64,000 bases of DNA from Luteolibacter luteus (GCF_012913485.1 NZ_CP051774.1:5022001-5086000); one strand, 5' to 3'; shown: positions 23,851-32,825, numbered from the stretch's first letter. Numbers and translations: made by a program. The notes: generated by a model from the letters alone, not told the origin.

Positions 23851-25158
23851 TTACCGGCCGATCGAGTAGTACTCGAGTTGGGCGGCGGAGGCGTCCTTCG
23901 GATCGAGAAGATTGCGTCCGTCGAAGACGAGCGGGGTGCGCATGCGCTTCTTGATCTCGGTGAGGTCGATCTTCGCGAAGGCCGGCCACTCGGTGGCGAT
24001 GACGAGGGCGTCGGCACCGTCGAGGGTCTCGTAGAGATCGGTGTGGTAGGTGATGTCACCATCCAGTTCGCCGAACTTCTTGGCGGTCTCGATCGCTTCC
24101 GGGTCGGTCGCGGCGAGGATGGCCCCTTCCTTGAGCATCTTCTGGGCGAGCTTGATCGCCACGGACTCGCGGACGTCGTCGGTGTTCTGCTTGAAGGCGA
24201 GACCCCAGAGGGCGATCTTCTTCTCGCGGAAGACCCACAGTTTTTCGCGAATCTTGTTGAGGAAGCGATCCAACTGGTGGGCGTTGATGCTTTCCACTTC
24301 CTTCAGCAGGCCGAAGGGCTGGCCGAGGGCTTCGGAGATGTGGATGAAGGCCTTGATGTCCTTCGGGAAGCAGGAGCCGCCGTAGCCGAGGCCAGCATTC
24401 AGGAAAGCGCGGCCGATGCGCTTGTCCATGCCGATGCCTTCGGCAACCTTTTCCACGTCGGCACCGGAGGCCTCGCAGATGTTTGCCACGGCATTGATGT
24501 AGGAAATCTTCAGCGCCAGGAAGGAGTTTGCGGCGTGCTTGATCAACTCGGCGGAGTTGATGTCGGTGACCAGCACCGGAGCCACGAAGGGCTCGTAAAT
24601 CTTCTGCATGTAGGTCAGCGCGCGATCGTCGTTCGAGCCGATCACGACCCGGTCCGGGTTCAGCAGGTCATCCACGGCGCAGCCCTCGCGCAGGAACTCG
24701 GGATTGGAGACCACGCCGAATTCGACACCGGCAGGGGCATAGCGGCGGACGGTCTGCTCGACCTTGTCACCGGTCTTCACCGGCACCGTCGACTTATCCA
24801 CGATCACACGGTAGCCGAGTTCCGGAGTCAGGCATTGGGCGATCTCACGAGCTACTTTCTCAATGAAGGAAAGATCCACGGAACCGTCCGGCTGGGGCGG
24901 GGTGGGGACGGCGATGAAGATGACATCGCTGTTCTTCACGCCTTCCTCGGTGGAGGTGGTGAACTTCAAGCGGCCGGCGGCCACATTCTGTTTCACGAGC
25001 TCCTCGAGGCCGGGTTCGTAGATCGGGATCTGCCCCGCGAGCAAGGTCTTGACCTTCTCGGGGTTGTTATCGACGCAGATGACTTCGTGACCGACTTCGG
25101 CAAAGCAAGTGCCGGAGGTTAGACCGACGTAACCGGTCCCGATAATGCTAATCTTCAT
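23851..25158 (-). CDS. UDP-glucose 6-dehydrogenase (UDP-glucose/GDP-mannose dehydrogenase family)
   Basis: 435 aa from the ATG at 25158 (MKISIIGTGYVGLTSGTCFA), which starts directly at the NAD-binding Rossmann motif G-T-G-Y-V-G. Catalytic elements are intact: 'VDKSTVPVKTGDKVEQ', the Lys in 'AELIKHAANSFLALKISYIN', and the nucleophile Cys in 'LGYGGSCFPKDIKAF'. The late 'ALWGLAFKQNTDDVRES' segment belongs to the UDP-binding domain. It oxidises UDP-glucose to UDP-glucuronate in two NAD-dependent steps, supplying precursors for surface polysaccharides. There are no glycosyltransferase neighbours. A good terminator follows. Confidence 0.9.
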   Translation of the reverse strand: MKISIIGTGYVGLTSGTCFAEVGHEVICVDNNPEKVKTLLAGQIPIYEPGLEELVKQNVAAGRLKFTTSTEEGVKNSDVIFIAVPTPPQPDGSVDLSFIEKVAREIAQCLTPELGYRVIVDKSTVPVKTGDKVEQTVRRYAPAGVEFGVVSNPEFLREGCAVDDLLNPDRVVIGSNDDRALTYMQKIYEPFVAPVLVTDINSAELIKHAANSFLALKISYINAVANICEASGADVEKVAEGIGMDKRIGRAFLNAGLGYGGSCFPKDIKAFIHISEALGQPFGLLKEVESINAHQLDRFLNKIREKLWVFREKKIALWGLAFKQNTDDVRESVAIKLAQKMLKEGAILAATDPEAIETAKKFGELDGDITYHTDLYETLDGADALVIATEWPAFAKIDLTEIKKRMRTPLVFDGRNLLDPKDASAAQLEYYSIGR

Positions 25159-25397
25159 GATGTATGGGGGGGTGAGCGCGCGTGGTCTAGCAGGACCGGG
25201 AGGCTCGCGCAAGTCCCGCGAAAGCGTAATTCGCGCCAAGAATCAACGGATTTGTCGCTGGAAGTGGCTGGTATTGCTATAGAAACGGCTTTTTCGGGGA
25301 GGTCCGGTAGGGAAATCTCCGGGGTCGCGAGCGTCTTCCCTGCCCGAAAGCAGGCAGGTGCGCTTGACGGGCGGGATTGCCGGACGAAGTCTCCGCC

Positions 25398-26093
25398 ATG
25401 ATTGTCGTGGCTCTTCATACCGGGGCTGCTGCCGACCGGCCTGTCGAAGGCAGCGGAGAGTGGTGGGACAAGGAATGGCGCACGGGCTTCTACAAGCAGC
25501 CCCAGGAGGGGCCGCGCTGGCTGGGCTACCAAGGTTTCCGGGGTGACGAGGTGGCAGACACCCGATTCCACGGTGGTGTGGACAAGGCTGTCTGCGTTTA
25601 TCCCGCGGAGCACTATCCCTATTGGAATGGCATCGATGAGATGGCTGGGGCCGGTGCCGGCGGTTTCGGGGAAAACCTGACGACCGAAGGTTTGTTGGAA
25701 GACGAGATCTGCATCGGCGATGTTTATCAACTCGGAGAAGCGGTCGTGCAGGTCTCGCAGCCGCGGCAGCCTTGTTGGAAGCTGGGACGACGCTGGAGAA
25801 TCAAGGATCTGGCAGTACAGGTGGAGAGGACCGGGCGCTCGGGATTCTACTTCCGTGTCCTTACCCACGGCCATGTGAAGCCGGGTGATCGGTTCGAGTT
25901 GGTCAGCCGTCCCCAGCCCTCATGGACCATCAGCCGTTGCAATGCCCTGATGCATCATGACAGGGGAGGTGTGGAGGCGGCCAAGGCTCTGGCCTCGTGC
26001 CCGGAACTTTCCGGAAGCTGGAAGGACGGACTTTGGGCCCGAGCCCAGTCCCGCGAGCGGGACGCCGCTGCGCGCCGGGATCAGCCCGCTTGA
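25398..26093 (+). CDS. MOSC domain protein (YiiM-like)
   Basis: 231 aa from the ATG at 25398 (MIVVALHTG); the frame is open to 25377. MOSC features are 'GPRWLGYQGFRGDEVADTRF', 'HGGVDKAVCVYPAEHYPYW', 'GGFGENLTTEGLLEDEICIG' and the conserved Cys in 'QVSQPRQPCWKLGRR'. A YiiM-type C-terminal segment follows ('GFYFRVLTHGHVKPGD'). These proteins are thought to carry a sulfur- or molybdenum-cofactor-related activity. YiiM reduces N-hydroxylated compounds with the cofactor. It is convergent with the large secreted-protein gene (24 bp apart). Confidence 0.85.
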   Translation: MIVVALHTGAAADRPVEGSGEWWDKEWRTGFYKQPQEGPRWLGYQGFRGDEVADTRFHGGVDKAVCVYPAEHYPYWNGIDEMAGAGAGGFGENLTTEGLLEDEICIGDVYQLGEAVVQVSQPRQPCWKLGRRWRIKDLAVQVERTGRSGFYFRVLTHGHVKPGDRFELVSRPQPSWTISRCNALMHHDRGGVEAAKALASCPELSGSWKDGLWARAQSRERDAAARRDQPA

Positions 26094-26117
26094 CCTTTCC
26101 GCCCGACCAACTGCTGT

Positions 26118-28931
26118 TCATGGAACGATCCGGTCCTCGGAGAAGGGTAGCCACTTGCCATCGACCAAGGCTTCGACGGAGACCTTCATGCCATCGGGCG
26201 GGATCTCTCCGATGGGGAACACTTGCAGGCGGAGAATCGCTTCCCCTGCCTCCATGGTCAGGTCGGGATTCCCGTCGGCATCCCCATCGGTGAAGATGCT
26301 GTCGCCGGATTCCGTGAAGTTGCCGTTGCCGTTCATATCCACGGATACGGGCTTGTCCGCGGCATCGTAGATTTCCACGCGGGCTGGTACGGACGTGACT
26401 GCCCGCAGCGTGGCCAAAGTGCCGGATGCGTTTTGGTAGTGGTGATGGATCGGCACGCCGTAGAAGGCATTCCGCTTGAACTCCCCGGCATCGATCACGG
26501 CGGAAGAAACGCCTTCTTCCGCGGTATCAAAGGTCCAGAGAGACTTGCGGTCATCTTGCCCCGGAGAGCTCCACCACACGGTGAGTTCTCCCTTGGGGGG
26601 ATTCTTCGCGTCCGCAGAGAGCTGAATTTGAACATAGCTGCCGGGATCGATGCGAAGCTTGTTGACGCGGTCGAGCGCACCGCCGGTGCCGAGTTTCGCG
26701 AGTGCTTCACCGCTGGCGGCATCGAAGCTGACATCCACCGGCATGCCATCGAAGCCGAGCGTGCCCTCCACGGCTTGCGTGGATGGATTGGCCAGGGTCA
26801 GGCGCCCGCGGACCGGATTGCCTTCGAGTGGAACAACCACGGCGTGCTGGGGTTGGAGATCGACGAAGACTTTCTTTGTTTCCGCCGAGGCCGGTTTCAG
26901 CGAGCTCGCAGCTTCGATGATGGAGTTAACCTGCTTCGCGATCCGATCTGGAATACGCTCGGGCTTGGTGACAAGGGCTTGGGCTTCGGCCGCAGCCAGC
27001 TTTGCGCTGCTGGTATCGCCGCAACGGCTGAGCGAGGTGGAAAGCCGCGCGAGTTCCACCGGTAGGAAGGCGAAGAGATCGAAGCCCTTCATCAGGCGAA
27101 TGGCCTCGCGACGCATGGCGAGGGACTCCTCCAAGCGGCCGGACTTTTCGAGGAAGTCGGCGTAGAGGGAGTAGATCTTCGCTTCTTCGATCTTCTTTCC
27201 CCACTCACGGGAGCTCTCGAGTACGGTGACGAGTTCCTGCTCAAGATTCTCCAGGCGGTTCGCTTCGAGGCGAATTCCGATGCGGGTGATCAGGGCATGG
27301 CGGTTCTTTCCTTTGATCAGATCGGATAGAAGCTTGTCTGCTTCTTCGGTGCGGCCCAATGAAGCGAGGCACTTCGCCTTGGTGATTTCGATCCTCTCCC
27401 ATGACAGCCGGTTGGAGTAAGGGTTCTTTTTCGCCTCCTCTACCAAAGCATCGAGTTCCGCGAGCATCGATTCCTGCGCTTGCCCCTGATCGATCTTGAT
27501 CTCGATTCGGGAAGACTTCGCGACGTTCAGGGTGCGACCGCGGTAGATATCTGTCCAATCCTTCGTCAAGATGGTTTCAAACTCCAGGTCCGCCGCCTCG
27601 TTCAGCCCCAAGTTCTGAAGCGTTTCAGCTAGGGCTTGGCGAGCGCTGAACCAGCCTTCTTCGATTTCGAAGCCCTCCTTGCCGTACATGAATTCGGCCC
27701 AGGAACAGATCCAGAGATACTGCTCCAAGGCCTTTTTCCACTGGCCGGCCTGAGCTTCCAGATTGGCGTAGGACTGGAGGTTCTTGTCGAAGGAGTCCGG
27801 GAAGGCGGCAGTCGCGTTCACCCAGCCATCTGGTTCGATGCTCAACATGGGACGGACGGACCTGACAGGGATTTTCCGTTTCCGCACCTCCGGCAGCAAG
27901 GTGAGGCCCGGGCCGAGATCCTTCAATAGTGATGGATCCAAGGAAACGGATCGGCGGCCCATGGCTGTGAAGAAGGGGGCCAGCGATTGCCGGGCGGCAC
28001 CATAGCGGTTGGCATTTATCATCGAGCCTGCTGTATTGGCTACCAGTTCCTCCGCCGAGTCGACGGCGCCGATGGCAAGACACTTCTCTTGAAGCCAACC
28101 AAAAGCCTCGGCTGCCCACTCGGCTTCGACGCGCCCACCCCCGGTCTGGGCTTCTCTCCAGACGCCGACGTAAAAGTCGTAGAAAGGTTCTCCAGTTTTC
28201 AGGAAGGCTTCGAATTCCTTTTCGAGAAAGGCGCGAGCGGCGGCAGCACCGGATTTCTTGTAGATCTCGGCTGCTTCTTTCGCCATCTGGCGCGGAGGTC
28301 GTGCCTTCGGAGCGTTGGCGAGATTTATGCTTGTTCCCGGGCCACGGCTTGAGATGCCGGTTGGCAAGGTGCCGTATTCACGGAGACCCTTGGTCGAACG
28401 AACTGTGAGCGCGAAGCGGACCTCGGGCCGCTCTTTTTCAGTGAAGGCGAACCACACGATGTAGTTCTTCGACTTCTTCAACTGATCCATCCCGAAGTAC
28501 TGCTCGTAGAAGGATTCGAAACCGGGGAACTGCTTTTTGAAGAAGGGAAAGCGATGGTCGGTTGCCCACCGCGAGCGGCTGAGTTGGAATTTGGAGCCAT
28601 CATCTTCCTCGGAAAGGATGAACCAGCTGAATGGCTTCTCGGCCTCTTCCTCCGGGCCTTTGATACTGAAGATCCACAGAACGGATCCGTCCAACCAGTC
28701 GGGCACGGTGAAGCGGTAGCCGCTGTAGAATCGATCCTTGAAGGGAAGTGCCTCGGCAGGGCCGGGGAGGGTGTGGACTTTGGCAAAAGGTTCTTCTTCG
28801 CCGCGCTCTAGCTTGATCAGAGGAAATTTTGCGGCATTGGACCTCAGGAAATCGTCAAGTTCGCCTGCGATTGACGACGCGGTGGAAACGATCGCGCAGG
28901 CCGCGACCGTCGGGAGGAGACGAAGATTCAT
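26118..28931 (-). CDS. Large secreted protein with TPR-like helical region and a Ca-loop-like C-terminus, unknown function
   Basis: 937 aa from the ATG at 28931 (MNLRLLPTVAACAIVSTASS), a signal peptide of about 23 residues. Upstream in-frame codons would run into thrS, so they are rejected. Residues about 30-250 are beta-rich with no family that I recognise. The middle (about 270-680) is helical with repeated 'A-x-x-x-L-x-x-x-G-x-x-x-E-A' elements such as 'AKCLASLGRTEEADKLLSDL', suggesting TPR-type repeats. The end is beta-rich again, with an Asp/Asn-rich stretch 'VDMNGNGNFTESGDS' and 'FTDGDADGNPDL' that looks like calcium-binding loops. The role is unknown. It is divergent from thrS. Confidence 0.65.
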   Translation of the reverse strand: MNLRLLPTVAACAIVSTASSIAGELDDFLRSNAAKFPLIKLERGEEEPFAKVHTLPGPAEALPFKDRFYSGYRFTVPDWLDGSVLWIFSIKGPEEEAEKPFSWFILSEEDDGSKFQLSRSRWATDHRFPFFKKQFPGFESFYEQYFGMDQLKKSKNYIVWFAFTEKERPEVRFALTVRSTKGLREYGTLPTGISSRGPGTSINLANAPKARPPRQMAKEAAEIYKKSGAAAARAFLEKEFEAFLKTGEPFYDFYVGVWREAQTGGGRVEAEWAAEAFGWLQEKCLAIGAVDSAEELVANTAGSMINANRYGAARQSLAPFFTAMGRRSVSLDPSLLKDLGPGLTLLPEVRKRKIPVRSVRPMLSIEPDGWVNATAAFPDSFDKNLQSYANLEAQAGQWKKALEQYLWICSWAEFMYGKEGFEIEEGWFSARQALAETLQNLGLNEAADLEFETILTKDWTDIYRGRTLNVAKSSRIEIKIDQGQAQESMLAELDALVEEAKKNPYSNRLSWERIEITKAKCLASLGRTEEADKLLSDLIKGKNRHALITRIGIRLEANRLENLEQELVTVLESSREWGKKIEEAKIYSLYADFLEKSGRLEESLAMRREAIRLMKGFDLFAFLPVELARLSTSLSRCGDTSSAKLAAAEAQALVTKPERIPDRIAKQVNSIIEAASSLKPASAETKKVFVDLQPQHAVVVPLEGNPVRGRLTLANPSTQAVEGTLGFDGMPVDVSFDAASGEALAKLGTGGALDRVNKLRIDPGSYVQIQLSADAKNPPKGELTVWWSSPGQDDRKSLWTFDTAEEGVSSAVIDAGEFKRNAFYGVPIHHHYQNASGTLATLRAVTSVPARVEIYDAADKPVSVDMNGNGNFTESGDSIFTDGDADGNPDLTMEAGEAILRLQVFPIGEIPPDGMKVSVEALVDGKWLPFSEDRIVP

Positions 28932-29037
28932 AACTTCATACCGCCCGGCCCGGTTTTCCCGGGCAAGGAGAAACTGCCACGAAACAGGCGGAATCGGGCA
29001 TTGAAAATCCCGGGTTCCGTTGCAGTCTCTCCGCCCC

Positions 29038-30912
29038 ATGTCCGACCGGAAGACTCTCGAAGAGCGCCAGCAAATGTCCGATATCGATCGGCTTCGCCAC
29101 TCTTGCGCCCATATCATGGCGACCGCCATCCTGCGCATTTGGCCGGACGCCCAGTTCGCCTACGGTCCGCCGATCGAGAACGGTTTCTACTACGACTTCG
29201 AAATGAAGCACCGGATCACCCCGGACGACTTCGAGAAGATCGAGTCGGAGATGAAGAAGATCTCGAAGGAGAACCAGAAGTTCGAACGCAAGGTCCTGTC
29301 CCGCGAGGAGGCGAAGTCGATGGCCGAAAGCGGTCGCCTCGGTGGTCTTTCCGAGCGCCCGGGGAATCCGAGCCGCTTCAAGCTCGACCTGATCGACAAG
29401 ATCCCCGAGGGCGAGGAAATCTCCTGCTTCCAGAATGGCGAGTTCATCGACCTCTGCGCCGGCCCGCACGTGGGCTACTCCGGGAAGTGCAAGAACGTGA
29501 AGCTGATGTCGGTCTCGTCCTCCTTCTACATGGGGGATGAGTCGAAGGGCTCGCTCCAGCGTCTCTACGGCACGGCTTTCGAGAGCAAGGAGCTGCTCGA
29601 GGAGCACTTGGTTCGCCTAGAAGAAGCGAAGAAGCGCGACCACCGCCGTCTTGGCAAGGAGCTGCAGCTTTTCCACATCGACGAGGCCGTCGGCCAAGGC
29701 TTGATCCTCTGGAAGCCGAAGGGTGGTCTCATCCGCCGCGCGCTGCAGGATTTCATCACGCAGGAGCTCGACAAGCAGGGCTACTCGCAGGTCTTCACGC
29801 CGCACATCGGCAAGCTGGACCTCTACCGCACCTCCGGGCACTTCCCGTACTATCAGGAAAGCCAGTATCCGCCGATCGCCGAGCGCGACACGCTGGAGAA
29901 GCTGGCCGATGAGGACGCGACCTGCTCCACGCTGATCAACGGTCTCTCCGATGGCACCTACGAGGGCTATCTGCTGAAGCCGATGAACTGCCCGCACCAC
30001 ATCAAGATCTTCGCCAGCGAGCACCGCTCGTATCGCGATCTGCCGGTGCGCTTGGCCGAGTTCGGCACGGTTTACCGCTGGGAGCAATCCGGCGAGCTGG
30101 GCGGCATGACGCGCGTCCGCGGCTTCACGCAGGACGATGCGCACCTTTTCTGCACGCCGGATCAAGTGGCTCAGGAGCTGATCGGCTGCCTCGATCTGGT
30201 GAAGAAGGTGTTGAACACGCTCGGCATGACGAATTACCGCGTGCGCCTTTCGCTCCGCGATCCGGAATCCGACAAATACGTCGGCTCCCCGGAAAACTGG
30301 GACAAGGCCGAGGCGGCGATCCGCGAGGCCGTGCAGGTGCTCGGCGTGGAATACACGGAGGAGCTCGGCGAGGCGGCTTTCTACGGTCCGAAGATCGACT
30401 TCGTGGTGAAGGATGTGATCGGTCGCGATTGGCAGCTCGGTACGGTGCAGGTGGACTACAACCTGCCGGAGCGATTCAAGCTGGAGTATGTCGGCTCGGA
30501 TAACACCGTCCACCGCCCGGTCATGATCCACCGTGCGCCCTTCGGGTCGCTGGAACGCTTCACAGGCCTGTTGATCGAGCACTTCGAGGGCAAGTTCCCG
30601 ACGTGGCTGGCTCCGGAGCAGGTGCGCGTGCTGCCGATTTCCGACAAATTCCTGGATGCCGCGGAGGACGTGGCGACGAAGCTGGCCGAGGCCGGCGTGC
30701 GCGTGACGGTGGACCGCAGCTCCGACAAGGTGGGTGCGAAGATCCGCAATACGCGTCTCGAGCGTGTGCCCTATATGCTGGTGCTGGGTGCCAAGGAAGT
30801 GGAGGAGGGCACTGTTTCCGTCCGCCACCGCGACAAGGACGACCTTGGCGCGAAGCCGGTGGCGGAGTTCATTGCGGAAGTCACCGAAGAGATCCGCGAG
30901 CGGAAGCTCTGA
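29038..30912 (+). CDS. thrS: Threonine--tRNA ligase lacking the N-terminal TGS domain
   Basis: 624 aa from the ATG at 29038; a TTG at 29020 is less likely. It begins almost directly at the editing-domain motif 'RLRHSCAHIMATAILRIWPD' (HSCAH at residues 21-25). In E. coli ThrRS this lies near residue 75 after a TGS domain, so TGS is absent here. The catalytic core is complete: motif 2 'YRWEQSGELGGMTRVRGFTQ' with the zinc ligands in 'MNCPHH', 'DDAHLF' and 'MIHRAPFGSLERF', and a C-terminal anticodon-binding domain ('RVTVDRSSDKVGAKIRNTRL'). It charges tRNA-Thr. A strong terminator follows. Confidence 0.93.
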   Translation: MSDRKTLEERQQMSDIDRLRHSCAHIMATAILRIWPDAQFAYGPPIENGFYYDFEMKHRITPDDFEKIESEMKKISKENQKFERKVLSREEAKSMAESGRLGGLSERPGNPSRFKLDLIDKIPEGEEISCFQNGEFIDLCAGPHVGYSGKCKNVKLMSVSSSFYMGDESKGSLQRLYGTAFESKELLEEHLVRLEEAKKRDHRRLGKELQLFHIDEAVGQGLILWKPKGGLIRRALQDFITQELDKQGYSQVFTPHIGKLDLYRTSGHFPYYQESQYPPIAERDTLEKLADEDATCSTLINGLSDGTYEGYLLKPMNCPHHIKIFASEHRSYRDLPVRLAEFGTVYRWEQSGELGGMTRVRGFTQDDAHLFCTPDQVAQELIGCLDLVKKVLNTLGMTNYRVRLSLRDPESDKYVGSPENWDKAEAAIREAVQVLGVEYTEELGEAAFYGPKIDFVVKDVIGRDWQLGTVQVDYNLPERFKLEYVGSDNTVHRPVMIHRAPFGSLERFTGLLIEHFEGKFPTWLAPEQVRVLPISDKFLDAAEDVATKLAEAGVRVTVDRSSDKVGAKIRNTRLERVPYMLVLGAKEVEEGTVSVRHRDKDDLGAKPVAEFIAEVTEEIRERKL

Positions 30913-30931
30913 GGTCGATTTGATTTTCCCG

Positions 30932-30974
30932 AGCCCCGCGGTGCCTGCTGAAGGTGCCGCGGGGCTTTTTGTTT
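30932..30974 (+). terminator. Rho-independent terminator after thrS
   Basis: The stem AGCCCCGCGG (30932-30941) pairs with its perfect complement at 30957-30966 around a 15-nt loop, followed by a T-run (TTTTTGTTT). It begins 20 bp after the stop codon. Confidence 0.88.
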
Positions 30975-31081
30975 CAACCGGGAGCCTTGGTTATCCCCGG
31001 TGGTCACGTCGTCGGCGGCGAGGGATAAGTCTCCAAGGCGGGGTTTCGGCCGATTGTCTGCTTTTCCCCGTAAAATCCGGC

Positions 31082-31110
31082 TTGCCCGCTGGGGTAATCG
31101 CCCTTATACA
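31082..31110 (+). promoter_or_regulatory. Candidate promoter for infC, within the 450-bp thrS-infC spacer
   Basis: TTGCCC at 31082-31087 and TATACA at 31105-31110 are separated by 17 bp, four of six matches to each sigma-70 hexamer. It would give a leader of about 250 nt before infC. The rest of the spacer (30975-31364) has no convincing gene or named RNA element. Confidence 0.35.
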
Positions 31111-31351
31111 CTTCCTTTAGTCGCCCGCGAAGCCTCCCAAGAGATCGCCGCCGCGCCCCGCGACTTTCCCCGGCGTAATGCCATCTGATGCTTTCTTTGG
31201 AACGAAATATGAGGAAACTGCGCGCTGGTTCGTCGAGCCAGCTCAAGGACCACGGCCCCGTATGATCTCTGATCCGGGCCATCGTTCCACTTACCCCTTC
31301 GCAGCCGGAGGTGCGGTTTCCCCGTGCCCTGCTGTGTCGCATCGAACCTAC

Positions 31352-31367
31352 GGAGGACAAAGCCATC
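31352..31367 (+). promoter_or_regulatory. Shine-Dalgarno and AUC start codon of infC
   Basis: GGAGG at 31352-31356 (in ACGGAGGACAAAGCCATC) lies 8 nt before an ATC codon at 31365-31367 that begins I/M-A-K-P-Q-K. No ATG or GTG lies at this spacing. A rare AUU/AUC/AUA start is known for infC in E. coli and others, where IF3 represses its own translation by rejecting it. Confidence 0.7.
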
Positions 31368-32084
31368 GCTAAGCCACAAAAAGGAAACTTCAGGGGTCGT
31401 CAGCAGCGCGACATGACGCGCGTGAACGACCGGATCCGCGCGCCCAAGGTGCGTGTCGTACTGTTCAACGGCGATCAGTTGGGCGTGATGAGCGCCCGCG
31501 AGGCCTTGGATAAGGCGAAGATGATCGGGCTCGACCTGGTCGAAATTGCCCCCAATGCCGATCCGCCGGTCTGCCGCATTGTCGATTACGGCAAGTATAA
31601 GTACGAGCAGTCCAAATTGAAGAAAGTGAAGTCGAAGAACTCGACCCGCATGAAGGAAGTGAAATTCCGCGTGGGCACGGGCCAGCACGACTACAACATC
31701 AAGATGGGCCGCGCCGAGGGCTTCCTCGATACGGGTCACAAGGTGCGCATGGTTCTCCAATTCCGCGGCCGTGAAAACGCGCACAAGGAACTCGGGTTCG
31801 TGATGATGAAGCGCATCATCGAGGATCTCAAGCAGATCGCCCACGTCGACCAAGAGCCGCGGCTCAACGGTCGTGCCGTCGGCATGACCCTTTCGCCTCT
31901 GCCAGCGCACCAGCGCAAGCGGAAGTTCCATCTCTTCCATGGTGAGTTGCTCGAAGAAGACGATTTCGAGGACGACGAGGAAGGCGAAGGCTTCGAGGAG
32001 CACGAAGAGTCCTCCGAGGAGGGTGGTTCCGAGGAGTCCGTGAAGGCGGATGCTTCCGAAGAAGCATCGGCGGAAAAGGACTAG
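31365..32084 (+). CDS. infC: Translation initiation factor IF-3 with acidic C-terminal tail
   Basis: 239 aa from the ATC at 31365. The frame extends upstream to a GTG at 31311, but those residues do not resemble IF3. IF3 N-domain: 'RVNDRIRAPKVRVVLFNGDQ', 'MSAREALDKAKMIGLDLVEI', 'ADPPVCRIVDYGKYKYEQSK'. C-domain: 'KEVKFRVGTGQHDYNIKMGR' and 'GHKVRMVLQFRGRENAHKEL'. After about residue 185 it continues for some 50 residues rich in Glu and Asp (EEDDFEDDEEGEGFEEHEES), absent from the 180-aa E. coli protein. It discriminates start codons on the 30S subunit. A phosphatase gene follows 4 bp later; the usual rpmI-rplT pair is not there. Confidence 0.93.
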   Translation: MAKPQKGNFRGRQQRDMTRVNDRIRAPKVRVVLFNGDQLGVMSAREALDKAKMIGLDLVEIAPNADPPVCRIVDYGKYKYEQSKLKKVKSKNSTRMKEVKFRVGTGQHDYNIKMGRAEGFLDTGHKVRMVLQFRGRENAHKELGFVMMKRIIEDLKQIAHVDQEPRLNGRAVGMTLSPLPAHQRKRKFHLFHGELLEEDDFEDDEEGEGFEEHEESSEEGGSEESVKADASEEASAEKD

Positions 32085-32088
32085 GTTG

Positions 32089-32772
32089 GTGCCTCCGGCA
32101 AAGCTTTGGCTGTTCGACATCGACGGCACCCTGGTGGATACCGGTGGTGCCGGGATGCGTGCCTTGCAGGAAGCGGCCATTGAGTGCTTCGGCGGGGAAG
32201 GTCCTCCGCTTGATCTCGCTGGAAGCACGGACTTGGGCGTTCTCGCGGGAATCCTCGCCCACTTCGAGCGCCCGCATGGGAGAGAGGACGAAGCATTTTT
32301 CTTCGGCACCTACCTGAGGCGTCTCGAGTGGCAGTTGGAGCACGGGGGATTCCCTGGGCGGGTTCTGCCCGGGGCTGCCGAGTTGCTTGAAGAGCTCGCT
32401 AGGGTTCCCGACGTGAGTATCGGGCTACTGACCGGAAACGTCGCGGATGGAGCCGCGGCGAAGATGAGGCACTATGGTCTGCTTCATCATTTCCCCTTCG
32501 GTGCCTATGGCTGTGATCACGCCGACCGGAACCTACTGGGGCCGGTAGCTTTGGAACGCGCGGCGATCCACGCGGGTCGCGATTTTACCGCGGAGGAGAC
32601 GCTGGTGATCGGAGATACGCCGAAGGATATCGCTTGTGCCCGTGCGATGGGGGCTCGCTGTCTGGCGGTGGCGACCGGAAAATTTAGCGCCGAACAGCTC
32701 TGCGCCTACGGAGCGGATATGGTGGTGCAGGGTCTGGATGATCCCGAGATCCTGGAGGCGTTTCTCTCCTAG
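32089..32772 (+). CDS. HAD-superfamily phosphatase (phosphoglycolate phosphatase-like)
   Basis: 227 aa from a GTG at 32089, with AGGA about 10 bases upstream and 4 bp after the infC stop. Motif I is 'LWLFDIDGTLVDTGGAG' (Asp10 nucleophile, Asp12 general acid). The cap follows ('MRALQEAAIECFGGEGPPLD'). Motif II is in 'VSIGLLTGNVADGAA' (Thr), and motif IV is 'ETLVIGDTPKDIACAR' (acidic G-D-T-x-x-D). Such enzymes dephosphorylate small metabolites such as 2-phosphoglycolate or beta-phosphoglucomutase-type substrates. Which one cannot be read from sequence. It is probably cotranscribed with infC. Confidence 0.85.
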   Translation: MPPAKLWLFDIDGTLVDTGGAGMRALQEAAIECFGGEGPPLDLAGSTDLGVLAGILAHFERPHGREDEAFFFGTYLRRLEWQLEHGGFPGRVLPGAAELLEELARVPDVSIGLLTGNVADGAAAKMRHYGLLHHFPFGAYGCDHADRNLLGPVALERAAIHAGRDFTAEETLVIGDTPKDIACARAMGARCLAVATGKFSAEQLCAYGADMVVQGLDDPEILEAFLS

Positions 32773-32825
32773 GTCCCATAGATATTACGGAGCGGGGACC
32801 CGTGGTGAAGGACTTTTCCTCTAAC

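Noticed and set aside
29617-30828. 403-codon open frame opposite thrS
   Set aside because: Antisense shadow of thrS with no signal or family pattern.
31311-31364. GTG at 31311 as the infC start
   Set aside because: The added 18 residues do not resemble IF3 and the GTG has no Shine-Dalgarno sequence, while GGAGG sits at the right distance before the ATC.
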